Origin: Ruminococcus sp. UBA4383
Lineage (GTDB): Bacteria > Bacillota > Clostridia > Oscillospirales > Ruminococcaceae
Length of the DNA stretch: 12,584 nt
Assembly: GCA_002389995.1 (NCBI GenBank)
Contig: DGRR01000199.1
Coordinates: forward strand, 13,265-25,848
Reading direction: 5' to 3'
Position numbers and translations under genes: made by a program
In this document: positions 1-6,607 of the stretch, one piece after another
Position numbering within the stretch: the first letter of the stretch is position 1
Layout of the letters: each line of letters starts with the position of its first letter
The notes under the pieces: model-generated
The model's database searches: none
Seen by the model: only the letters and a program-made list of their open reading frames with translations
What the model was told of the DNA's origin: nothing

Positions 1-1
1 T

Positions 2-1129
2 CAGCCCAATTATAATCAGCCAAACGTAAACCAACCCAATCCCAATTATAATCAAATGCAAAATAATCGTGTTCAGAATCAGACAAAAAATAATACCCCC
101 AAAAATAATACCCCAAAAAAGAAAACTGCAAAATCCGCTCCGCAGAAAACTTCCGGTAAATCACAGAATAAACGCAGACATATCCTCCCTAAACCTATAA
201 GAAAATTAATCGGTTTTCTTCTGACGGTATTTATAATACTTTTTGTGATATATTCACTTATAGTATTCGGAATAATAAAAAATATAAACTATGAACCGAC
301 AGGAAACCGCTCACGCACACAAGGTTCAATATCTTCGGGAGCTGTAACAAATATCCTCCTGATAGGTACGGACAGCAGAAACAACCTCGAAAGAGGCAGA
401 GCTGATACCACAATGTTGCTCTCACTCAACAGCAGTACAAACCAGATTACACTTACATCATTCATGCGTGACTGCTATGTGAATATTCCAAATTACGGCT
501 GGGATAAACTCAACGCCTCATATACAGAAGGCGGTGCGGAACTCCTTATGGATACAATAGAGAAAAATTTCAATATAAAAATAGATAATTATATCCTTGT
601 AAACTTCATGTCATTTGCGGCAATAGTCGATTCCGTGGGAGGAATTGACCTGAGTATCACTGATGAAGAAGCCGCTGAGATAAATAATATTCTCATGGCA
701 GAAGTAAATGAACTCATGGGCGACGATATTTTTTCCGACCTCCTCGAAGCAGGCGGAAAACTGCACCTCAACGGCAAACAGGCTCTTTCATATTCAAGGA
801 TAAGATATGTCGGAAATGCAGACTTTGAACGCACTGAAAGACAGAGAAAAGTCATGAATATAATGCTCAATAAGCTTGAATCCCTCAGACCACAGATTAT
901 GAAAGAATTTGCTAAAAATGTCATGCCTACAATGACTACTAATATGAGCAAATTAAAACTCTATTTCCTTTCACTCAGAGTGCCTTTCCTCATAAAATAC
1001 GATACCGCTCAACTGCAAGTACCTGCGGACGGAACATTCTACGGAGATACTACTGACAGCGGAGATGTCCTCCAAGTGGATTTTGATACAAATTACAGCA
1101 TACTGAGAAGCAGAATATTCGCAAAATAA
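2..1129 (+). CDS. LytR-CpsA-Psr (LCP) family cell-wall glycopolymer ligase, 5' end outside window
   Basis: LCP proteins transfer undecaprenyl-linked glycopolymers (teichoic acids, capsule) onto peptidoglycan outside the membrane. Counting from the Met at 56, there is a basic, Asn/Lys/Thr-rich cytoplasmic stretch (1-50), one membrane segment (about 51-74), then the LCP domain (about 97-300). Family motifs are visible: GTDSR (104-108), RADTT with D117, SFMRD with R138 and D139, and the late Arg-rich block YSRIRYVGNADFERTERQRK. The Met at 56 is probably not the start. No ribosome site precedes it, and the frame stays open to the left edge, encoding more Gln/Asn/Pro-rich sequence (QPNYNQPNVNQPNPNYNQ). 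The true start therefore lies upstream and the entry is partial. The native polymer cannot be deduced. It is the only plus-strand gene and ends just before a terminator shared with the convergent rubrerythrin gene. Confidence 0.88.
   Translation, partial: QPNYNQPNVNQPNPNYNQMQNNRVQNQTKNNTPKNNTPKKKTAKSAPQKTSGKSQNKRRHILPKPIRKLIGFLLTVFIILFVIYSLIVFGIIKNINYEPTGNRSRTQGSISSGAVTNILLIGTDSRNNLERGRADTTMLLSLNSSTNQITLTSFMRDCYVNIPNYGWDKLNASYTEGGAELLMDTIEKNFNIKIDNYILVNFMSFAAIVDSVGGIDLSITDEEAAEINNILMAEVNELMGDDIFSDLLEAGGKLHLNGKQALSYSRIRYVGNADFERTERQRKVMNIMLNKLESLRPQIMKEFAKNVMPTMTTNMSKLKLYFLSLRVPFLIKYDTAQLQVPADGTFYGDTTDSGDVLQVDFDTNYSILRSRIFAK
5..54 (+). repeat. In-frame direct repeat in the Gln/Asn/Pro-rich N-terminal segment of the LCP gene
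   Basis: The 14-mer CCCAATTATAATCA occurs at 5-18 and again at 41-54, exactly 36 bp (12 codons) apart, in frame, encoding PNYNQ twice. A second short repeat follows at about 91-118 (NNTPK twice). Such tandem low-complexity repeats commonly vary in copy number; how far this one runs to the left cannot be seen. Confidence 0.6.
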
Positions 1130-1130
1130 T

Positions 1131-1156
1131 AAAAGGGGCTTTTTACAGCCCCTTTT
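1131..1156. terminator. Bidirectional rho-independent terminator between the LCP and rubrerythrin genes
   Basis: A 10-bp perfect stem, AAAAGGGGCT (1131-1140) pairing with AGCCCCTTTT (1147-1156), encloses a 6-nt loop. The T-run follows on the plus strand and the A-run becomes a T-run on the minus strand, so it can end both convergent genes. It begins 2 nt after the LCP stop and ends 3 nt before the rubrerythrin stop. Confidence 0.9.
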
Positions 1157-1159
1157 TTA

Positions 1160-1825
1160 TCAGTAATTTTCAGCGGATATTTCAAAATAAGACTGCGGGT
1201 GACTGCATACAGGACATACATCAGGGGCATTTGTACCCACAACGATATGACCGCAGTTTCTGCACTCCCAGATTTTAACTTCGCTCTTTTTGAAAACTTC
1301 CTGCATTTCTATATTTTTCAGCAAAGCACGATAGCGTTCTTCATGATGTTTTTCAATTTCACCGACTGCACGGAATTTTGCGGCAAGTTCAGGGAATCCC
1401 TCTTCCTCGGCAGTTTTGGCAAAATTTTCATACATATCCGTCCACTCGTAGTTTTCACCGTCAGCGGCAGCAGCGAGGTTTTCGCAGGTATTTCCGATGC
1501 CTTTGAGTTCCTTGAACCACATTTTAGCGTGTTCTTTTTCGTTGTCGGCAGTTTTGAGGAAAATGGCGGACATCTGTTCAAATCCTTCTTTTTTGGCAAC
1601 TGATGCGAAATAAGTATATTTATTTCTTGCCATTGACTCGCCTGCGAAAGCGGCTTCGAGATTTTTCTCAGTCTGAGTACCTGCATAGGGGTTAGACTTT
1701 TCAGTTACCTCGTCATGGATTTCTTCGAGTTTGTCACCTTTAACTCCGCATTTGGGACAGACAGCCTTTTCTATGCTTTCAGCCTCAAAAATTTCACCGC
1801 AAACCTTACATCTGAATTTTTTCAT
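1160..1825 (-). CDS. rbr: Rubrerythrin with rubredoxin-like sites at both ends
   Basis: Rubrerythrin is a cytoplasmic non-heme iron peroxidase that reduces hydrogen peroxide in anaerobes using electrons from rubredoxin/NAD(P)H. The central four-helix diiron domain (about 50-170) shows all expected ligands: E63, E96 and H99 (ExxH), E124 and E127 (GENYEW), E158 and H161 (EKHH). The C-terminal rubredoxin domain has CxxC pairs C188/C191 and C204/C207. Unusually, the N-terminus also has a rubredoxin-like CxxC pair set, C6/C9 and C23/C26, giving 221 residues against about 190 for the classical protein. The start is secure: AAAGGAGGA lies 5-7 nt upstream of the ATG. It is preceded by a perfect-consensus promoter and looks monocistronic. 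The function is well supported by the family; the role of the extra N-terminal Cys4 site is not known from sequence. Confidence 0.95.
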   Translation of the reverse strand: MKKFRCKVCGEIFEAESIEKAVCPKCGVKGDKLEEIHDEVTEKSNPYAGTQTEKNLEAAFAGESMARNKYTYFASVAKKEGFEQMSAIFLKTADNEKEHAKMWFKELKGIGNTCENLAAAADGENYEWTDMYENFAKTAEEEGFPELAAKFRAVGEIEKHHEERYRALLKNIEMQEVFKKSEVKIWECRNCGHIVVGTNAPDVCPVCSHPQSYFEISAENY

Positions 1826-1880
1826 AAAATTCCTCCTTTATTATAATATTATTATGCACGAAAAACAATGTTTTATTCAA

Positions 1881-1890
1881 GCTGTACAGC
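1881..1890. promoter_or_regulatory. 10-bp palindrome GCTGTACAGC just downstream of the rubrerythrin promoter
   Basis: This perfect palindrome lies about 8-18 nt after the predicted transcript start. Its position suits a repressor operator, but no known regulator's box is recognised, so a regulatory role is inference only. Confidence 0.3.
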
Positions 1891-1904
1891 ATATCCGTTT
1901 CTGT

Positions 1905-1933
1905 ATTATAACATATTTTATTATAAATGTCAA
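1905..1933 (-). promoter_or_regulatory. Consensus sigma-70-type promoter of the rubrerythrin gene
   Basis: On the minus strand, TTGACA (1933-1928), a 17-nt spacer and TATAAT (1910-1905) match the consensus exactly. This predicts a transcript start near 1898 and a leader of roughly 70 nt before the rubrerythrin ATG. Confidence 0.8.
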
Positions 1934-1961
1934 TAGATTTTATAAAAAATTCACAAAAAAC

Positions 1962-1984
1962 ACAGCCGTCAACAAGACGACTGT
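1962..1984 (-). terminator. Rho-independent terminator of the UDP-sugar pyrophosphorylase gene
   Basis: On the minus strand, ACAGTCGTC, a 5-nt loop and GACGGCTGT form a 9-bp stem with one G-U pair, followed by a T-rich tail GTTTTTTG. It lies a few nt beyond the pyrophosphorylase stop codon. Confidence 0.8.
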
Positions 1985-1991
1985 ATCATAA

Positions 1992-3209
1992 TTAAAGTTT
2001 TATGCCGTTATATTTAAGCAATTCTCTTGCACTTTCAACGGAGTCGATACCTGTTGAATTTTTGACAGGTGCAAATTCTTTTTTGCGGTCAACTTCATAG
2101 GCAAGGCAATTTTCCTGAAGTTTTACCATATCGAGGGCGAGAGTTTCAAATTTATATGCATTAGGCTCATCAGGCGACTGAATTTCACCGTTTTCGTCCA
2201 TATATCTGAGTTTTTTGAAAGCACGGTGCAGGGGGAGTTTAACCGACAAAGTGCTGTCAAGCTTGTCAACTCTGAAAATATAATTCAATATAACACCGTA
2301 ATTATATGAGAGTCTGCCGTCAGCCTCACGTCTTGTGAGCATTTCGTCTGTCATTTCATAATATTCAACGATAGAGGGTCTGCCGTCTTCAAGACAGAGA
2401 ACACCTACTTTTTCGTCAGGTGAAGCCTTAGCGACAACTTTTGCGCCCGAAACTTTTCCAGAATCAAGAACCGCACCGATAAAGCAAGGGTCGGCAATAC
2501 GCTGTAAAACGTTATCCACAGCAAAAACATTCAGCCATTCTATACTCTGTTCACGCACAACATCGAGCATACCTGTTTTGTCCATTGAAGCATACCAGCC
2601 ACCGTTTCCGTTGGGAGCGGTGAGAATTTTATCTTTTGCGGCGAGCATTAATTTACCGTCCTTATCAACAGCGGGGAGCTGTTCCTGAATAAAAAACCAT
2701 ACATCTTCCCTGCTGTATCCGAAATAATCATGTTCTTCAAAGAAATCCTTTGTATCCTGATTATTTTCAACACTTGTCATGATGAAAAGCGGAACATAAA
2801 CGCCTGCTTTTTCCGTAACTTCGAGGAGGTTATTTATAAGGCATTCAAAGATATACAATTCACGGTTAATGCCTATATTGAAAGCACCTTTCGGCTTATC
2901 AAAGCCGAGTCTGCTTCCCTGACCGCCTGCAAGGAGGACAGCACCTATTTTTCTTTGTTTTATTAAATTGATACCGAGTTCTGTAAATTTATCTTTATTT
3001 TCTGAAATTTCATCAAGTGTCACAGCGGAAAGCGGAGTAAATTTTCCACGTTCTTCTTCTTTTCCGTTCATAGTGAGGACAGAAAGGTCAAGTTTTTCAA
3101 ACTGTTTTTTAATATTTTCAGTTTCTTCGGAGGACAGATTTTCCATATATTTTATAATGTGATGCTGTTTCAGGTTTTCGAGTTTTTCAATAATTTTATC
3201 CATAAACAT
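1992..3209 (-). CDS. UDP-sugar pyrophosphorylase, eukaryote-like UAP/UDPGP type 1 family
   Basis: The enzyme is predicted to make a UDP-sugar and pyrophosphate from UTP and a sugar 1-phosphate (N-acetylglucosamine or glucose). Family hallmarks in order: nucleotide-binding LAGGQGSRLG (93-102) with KPKG after it, FIQEQLPAVD (173-182), the uridine/sugar-binding PNGNGG (199-204), VDN (231-233), then ADPCFIGAVL and GAKVVAKASP. This order closely matches eukaryotic UDP-N-acetylglucosamine pyrophosphorylase rather than bacterial GlmU or GalU. The 405 residues form only the core fold, shorter than the roughly 500 of animal UAP. Two starts are possible: ATG at 3209 is only 3 nt from AAGGAG (3218-3213), whereas ATG at 3203 is 9 nt away and is equally or more likely. 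The gene has its own promoter and terminator. Sugar specificity is not settled by sequence. Confidence 0.88.
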   Translation of the reverse strand: MFMDKIIEKLENLKQHHIIKYMENLSSEETENIKKQFEKLDLSVLTMNGKEEERGKFTPLSAVTLDEISENKDKFTELGINLIKQRKIGAVLLAGGQGSRLGFDKPKGAFNIGINRELYIFECLINNLLEVTEKAGVYVPLFIMTSVENNQDTKDFFEEHDYFGYSREDVWFFIQEQLPAVDKDGKLMLAAKDKILTAPNGNGGWYASMDKTGMLDVVREQSIEWLNVFAVDNVLQRIADPCFIGAVLDSGKVSGAKVVAKASPDEKVGVLCLEDGRPSIVEYYEMTDEMLTRREADGRLSYNYGVILNYIFRVDKLDSTLSVKLPLHRAFKKLRYMDENGEIQSPDEPNAYKFETLALDMVKLQENCLAYEVDRKKEFAPVKNSTGIDSVESARELLKYNGIKL

Positions 3210-3237
3210 TAACTCCTTAACGTTATCTAATATTTAC

Positions 3238-3266
3238 ATTCTATCATATTTAATGTATGATGTCAA
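3238..3266 (-). promoter_or_regulatory. Promoter of the UDP-sugar pyrophosphorylase gene
   Basis: On the minus strand, TTGACA (3266-3261), a 17-nt spacer and TAGAAT (3243-3238) give a near-perfect sigma-70-type promoter. It sits between the ligase-operon terminator and the pyrophosphorylase start, making that gene an independent unit. Confidence 0.78.
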
Positions 3267-3282
3267 GAGATATTCCTAAAAC

Positions 3283-3309
3283 AAATGCGGAGCAAGAAAC
3301 TCCGCATTT
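3283..3309 (-). terminator. Terminator of the condensation/ACP/ligase operon
   Basis: A 10-bp perfect stem, AAATGCGGAG (3283-3292) with CTCCGCATTT (3300-3309), encloses a 7-nt loop. On the minus strand the T-rich tail GTTTTAGG follows. It lies directly after the ligase stop and marks the end of the operon. Confidence 0.85.
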
Positions 3310-3312
3310 TAA

Positions 3313-4839
3313 TTATTCATTTATTTTTGCTCTGATGATTTTCTTTGAAGCAGTTTTAACGAACTCTTTGTCTCTGAAAATAACGTTGACAATCCTTTTA
3401 GCCTGTGGAAAAGTATTGTTTACTTCCTCAACCTTTGCATTTATTTCAGCCTGAATATCATCTGAAACATAATCAGGGTCGGGATAAATCTGCGCCTTGA
3501 TAGTTTCATTTTCGGAATAGACAACTATTTCCTTTATGGGAGCGAAAGAAGCGAAACAGTTTTCGAGTTCCTCAGGCGAAACGTTTTCACCGTTTGAAAG
3601 AATTATGAGATTCTTTTTTCTTCCCGTTATATAGAGAAAACCGTCATCGTCCTTATGACCGAGGTCGCCCGTCATAAGCCAGCCGTCAGGAGTGAGAGAC
3701 TTAGCGGTTTCCTCAGGATTTTTATAATACCCCTTCATGACAGATTTGCTTTTTACCCATATTTCACCGTCAACGATTTTAACTTCGCAGCCGTTGACGA
3801 TTTTTCCGACAGAATCAGGTTTCGGAGAATGTCTTATACCCGTACATATTCTCGGTGAACATTCTGTCATTCCGTAGCCCTGAGTAATATCCATTCCAAA
3901 TTCTTTATATCCGCTGATAATTTCGGGGCTGAGATAAGCACCGCCTGAGAATATTACCTCAAAATTTTCACCGAATACAGCCTTTGCTATTGCCTTTTTA
4001 TCAGCACCGTCCTTTGCGGACATCTGCATTTTATTGAGTATTGTTGCGGCAATCATAGGCACGAAAGTGCTTAAATTAGGCTGGAAAACATTCAGATTTC
4101 TTGCAAGGTGCATGAGCGAATCGTTTACGCATACTGTTGCACCGTGGCACATTCCGCAGAGTATATCGCAGGTAAAGCAGTAAACATGGTGAACAGGGAG
4201 AACGGACAATAATTTTTTTCCGTGGTAGTCACCGTCATCGAAACAGGTTACATTGTCAATCAGGTTTCCGTGCGAAAGCATTACCCCTTTGCTTATGCCC
4301 GTAGTACCTGATGTAAAGAGTATTGCGGCTGTATCGTCAATGGAAACTTCCTTTATTTCGGGAATTTTTCCGCTGTAATCGCTGAGTATGTCAGCGAGGA
4401 AAAGTATATCATCATGCTTTTTATTGATATTCACAAAATATTTAACCGCAGGACATTCATTTTTAAATCTTTCAAGATTTTTCATATGCTTGTCCTCAAA
4501 GAAAACAATTTCGCTGTCTGAGCGGTTTATTTCGCTGATGATATTGTCAATACTGTTTGAAGTATCTATCGGTACAGATACATTTCCGCTGCACTGAATA
4601 CCGAACCATGCTGTAAGATACTGTGAAGATGTTGTACCTATAACAGCGGCATGGACTTTTGAAGAAAATTTCTCCTGAATCCATACAGCGAGGCTGTCGC
4701 AGTTTTCCCTGAAAGCCTTAAAGCTTGTATCAAGGAAAGTTTTTTTACTGTATTCCTTTATATAAATCTCATCGCCGAAAGTATCAGCGGCAGTATAGAC
4801 TACCTGTCTGAGATTTGTAATACCTGTCATATTAATCAT
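3313..4839 (-). CDS. AMP-dependent acyl-CoA/acyl-ACP synthetase (ANL superfamily)
   Basis: The protein is predicted to adenylate a carboxylic acid and pass it to a thiol, here most likely the phosphopantetheine of the neighbouring ACP (inference from the operon). ANL motifs, counted from ATG 4839 (508 residues): P-loop TSGTTGISKG (176-185), GYGMTE (321-326), TGDLG (390-394), hinge region GRKKN (406-410), and a C-terminal TASKKI with the likely catalytic Lys near 499-500. LPVHHVYCFT (from 214) is typical of fatty-acyl ligases rather than amino-acid-specific A domains, so a fatty or aryl acid is favoured. ATG 4839 overlaps the ACP stop as ATGATTAA and has GAGGG 8 nt upstream, suggesting translational coupling. 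An in-frame TTG at 4866 (9 residues longer) is a weaker alternative. The usual Gly before the catalytic Lys is replaced by Lys. Confidence 0.9.
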   Translation of the reverse strand: MINMTGITNLRQVVYTAADTFGDEIYIKEYSKKTFLDTSFKAFRENCDSLAVWIQEKFSSKVHAAVIGTTSSQYLTAWFGIQCSGNVSVPIDTSNSIDNIISEINRSDSEIVFFEDKHMKNLERFKNECPAVKYFVNINKKHDDILFLADILSDYSGKIPEIKEVSIDDTAAILFTSGTTGISKGVMLSHGNLIDNVTCFDDGDYHGKKLLSVLPVHHVYCFTCDILCGMCHGATVCVNDSLMHLARNLNVFQPNLSTFVPMIAATILNKMQMSAKDGADKKAIAKAVFGENFEVIFSGGAYLSPEIISGYKEFGMDITQGYGMTECSPRICTGIRHSPKPDSVGKIVNGCEVKIVDGEIWVKSKSVMKGYYKNPEETAKSLTPDGWLMTGDLGHKDDDGFLYITGRKKNLIILSNGENVSPEELENCFASFAPIKEIVVYSENETIKAQIYPDPDYVSDDIQAEINAKVEEVNNTFPQAKRIVNVIFRDKEFVKTASKKIIRAKINE

Positions 4840-5062
4840 TGGCAAGACCCTCAAAATAATCCGCAAGTTCTCCTACTGTCTTGCATTTAACGGCTTCTTC
4901 CTGTTCGATTTCGATATCGAACTCAGCCTCAGCATCGCCCATCATGCTCATAACATCATATGAATTGAATCCCAGATCCTCAATGAAACGGGAATCTCTT
5001 GTAATATCCTCTGCCTCTACTTCAACGTACTGGCAAATCATTTCTACCATTTTTTCAAACAT
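4832..5062 (-). CDS. Discrete acyl carrier protein / peptidyl carrier-like protein
   Basis: This small acidic four-helix carrier (76 residues) would hold an acyl chain on 4'-phosphopantetheine. The attachment site is S34 in DLGFNSYD, where the usual Asp-Ser-Leu is Asn-Ser-Tyr. That change, together with the context, argues for a dedicated carrier rather than the housekeeping fatty-acid ACP. A GAGGT ribosome site lies about 6 nt before the ATG. The gene starts 13 nt after the condensation-protein stop and overlaps the ligase start by 8 nt. No phosphopantetheinyl transferase is in the window, so activation must come from elsewhere in the genome. Confidence 0.92.
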   Translation of the reverse strand: MFEKMVEMICQYVEVEAEDITRDSRFIEDLGFNSYDVMSMMGDAEAEFDIEIEQEEAVKCKTVGELADYFEGLAND

Positions 5063-5075
5063 AACAACACCTCAA

Positions 5076-6482
5076 TCAAGTCATATCAATAATTTCTTTT
5101 ATAGTCTTATCGGGATTTTCTATACTTCTGAAAAGCACTCTGCCTGTGAAGTAATACAGGAACTCTATTTCTTCGGGAGTAGCGCAGTCTGTCTGATATC
5201 CGAAGAAGAAATTAAGTCCTCCGTCACTTGGTCTGTGCATAGCCGTTATATACATAGGCTGGGGCTGTTTACCGCTGCTGTACCACCTGCTTTTGAAGCC
5301 TATGCCTTTAAGCTGGGGAACGATTCCGTCAATAGTACCCGGCTGATATGTAAAGCTTACGCTGTAATAAGCACCGCCGTCACCGACATTATACTTGTCC
5401 CTCTGTTCCTTGATGAATTTAAGAGTTGAATAGTCGGCATGAATAAACAAATCTTCCTGAGCCTTTTTGATTTTTCTCATGGAATCGAGGACAGTTTCAT
5501 CAAGACCAACAACAGTTCTCAGCGGGAAGCAGTGCATTCTTACACCACCGCATTTTTTATTCAGGAGGGTTGAACGTCTGCTTACGAAATCTCTTATACA
5601 TATATCGGTTTCATTGTCGTTGAATTTTGAAAGAACGGTTCTTATAGCGTGGAGAATGACAACGCTGACGGGCAAATCGTACTGTTTTGCGAAATCCATA
5701 ATTTTCTTTGTGGAATCCACATCAAGTTCATAGGTGATAGTATTTCCGTCACCGTTTTTAGTAGTGAGCAGACCCCATCTCTGTTCGGGGTTATTATTTT
5801 CTCTGCGGAGCTGAATAAGTCTTCCCGGACCTGTAAAATCGGTGTATATGGGTTCGGGCATATCGAGCTGTTTATGCCAGAATTCCTCATCTTTCTTTTG
5901 TTTTTTGCTTCCCTCGTAGGCGAGGTCTTTCTTGACGGATTCAATGTAAGATGCCATGGGCTTGGGATAAGGCAGACCGTAGAGCAGACTGCAATAAATT
6001 TCAATAACGTCCTTGGCAAATGCGATTACTGAACTTGAATCCATGCAGGAATGATGAACATTGAAATAATATCCGTTATAGCCGTTGGGGAGTGAAACTA
6101 TTACAATTCTTGAAAGTTTTCCTCCGAAAGTATCGAATCCCTGAGAAGTCCATTTATTGAGGACTTCCTCGACTCTGCTTTCCTCCCATTCAGAGAAGTC
6201 ATAATATTCAAAGTATTCGTTTGTATAGGGAACGACATACTGCCACATTTCGCCTGTTTCGGGGTCTTTCCAGAAGCGCAGGCGCATTGACTCGCATCTC
6301 TCGACAGCACGGTTGAGAGCCTCACGCAAAGCGGCTATATTGAGTTTCATCTGAAAATACTGACCTGTACCGATATTTACTATTTCGGAAGTAGGGCTGT
6401 ATCTGAGGGTGTAGATATGAACAATCTGGGCAGGAGTAAGGGGGTAGCAGTCGTAAAGTATTCCACCGATATTTTTCTGCAT
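5076..6482 (-). CDS. Stand-alone condensation-domain protein (NRPS C-domain-like acyltransferase)
   Basis: Condensation domains (chloramphenicol-acetyltransferase-like fold) join a carrier-bound acyl group to an amine or alcohol. Numbering from the GTG at 6491: the early motif YPLTPAQ (16-22) and the active-site motif HHSCMD (146-151, matching HHxxxD, with the following Gly replaced by Ser) are clear. A GVRMHCFPLRT segment (316-326) corresponds to the late C5-type motif. At about 468 residues it is one complete C domain with no fused adenylation, carrier or thioesterase domain, no signal peptide and no membrane span. Start choice is uncertain: ATG 6482 is preferred, with AGGA 11 nt upstream, while GTG 6491 adds three residues but sits too close to that site. 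It is first in an operon with an ACP and a ligase. The nucleophile cannot be inferred. Confidence 0.88.
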   Translation of the reverse strand: MQKNIGGILYDCYPLTPAQIVHIYTLRYSPTSEIVNIGTGQYFQMKLNIAALREALNRAVERCESMRLRFWKDPETGEMWQYVVPYTNEYFEYYDFSEWEESRVEEVLNKWTSQGFDTFGGKLSRIVIVSLPNGYNGYYFNVHHSCMDSSSVIAFAKDVIEIYCSLLYGLPYPKPMASYIESVKKDLAYEGSKKQKKDEEFWHKQLDMPEPIYTDFTGPGRLIQLRRENNNPEQRWGLLTTKNGDGNTITYELDVDSTKKIMDFAKQYDLPVSVVILHAIRTVLSKFNDNETDICIRDFVSRRSTLLNKKCGGVRMHCFPLRTVVGLDETVLDSMRKIKKAQEDLFIHADYSTLKFIKEQRDKYNVGDGGAYYSVSFTYQPGTIDGIVPQLKGIGFKSRWYSSGKQPQPMYITAMHRPSDGGLNFFFGYQTDCATPEEIEFLYYFTGRVLFRSIENPDKTIKEIIDMT

Positions 6483-6510
6483 AATAAGCACCGTCCTAAA
6501 AGCGACAAAT

Positions 6511-6539
6511 TTCGTAATGCGAATATTTCGTATTACGAA
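6511..6539. promoter_or_regulatory. 29-bp near-perfect palindrome, probable MarR-type operator
   Basis: The outer arms TTCGTAAT (6511-6518) and ATTACGAA (6532-6539) are exact inverted copies, and the inner bases also pair (CGAA with TTCG). It can equally be read as two adjacent 13-bp palindromes, TTCGTAATGCGAA (6511-6523) and TTCGTATTACGAA (6527-6539), with centres 16 bp apart. It lies just downstream of the -10 box, over the predicted transcript start, an ideal place for repression. The MarR gene next door is the natural candidate to bind it (inference). Confidence 0.75.
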
Positions 6540-6542
6540 CTA

Positions 6543-6572
6543 ATTATACAACAATTTACCGCAATATTTCAA
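6543..6572 (-). promoter_or_regulatory. Promoter of the condensation/ACP/ligase operon
   Basis: On the minus strand, TTGAAA (6572-6567), an 18-nt spacer and a perfect TATAAT (6548-6543) are followed within about 5 nt by the palindromic operator. The predicted transcript start, near 6536, falls inside the palindrome. Confidence 0.75.
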
Positions 6573-6607
6573 TAGGCAAAATAGCCAAACTTAATAAGCG
6601 GTTTTCT

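Noticed and set aside
1841..1855. PerR box ahead of the rubrerythrin gene
   Set aside because: The first half TTATAAT matches the usual box exactly, but the second half matches at only about three of seven positions, in DNA that is almost all A and T.
4881..5429. A 182-codon open frame on the plus strand
   Set aside because: It lies opposite the carrier and condensation genes, has no ribosome site or recognisable domain, and crosses two well-supported genes; it is a shadow of their codon bias.
3313..6491. Reading the trio as a D-alanylation (Dlt) system for teichoic acid
   Set aside because: A ligase and a carrier would fit DltA and DltC, but the third protein is a soluble HHxxxD condensation domain, not the multi-span DltB, and no DltD is present. 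The ligase also looks fatty-acyl-like.
6574..6592. Possible terminator after the MarR gene
   Set aside because: Only three G-C pairs (GGC with GCC) surround an A/T loop and there is no proper T-run, too weak to call.
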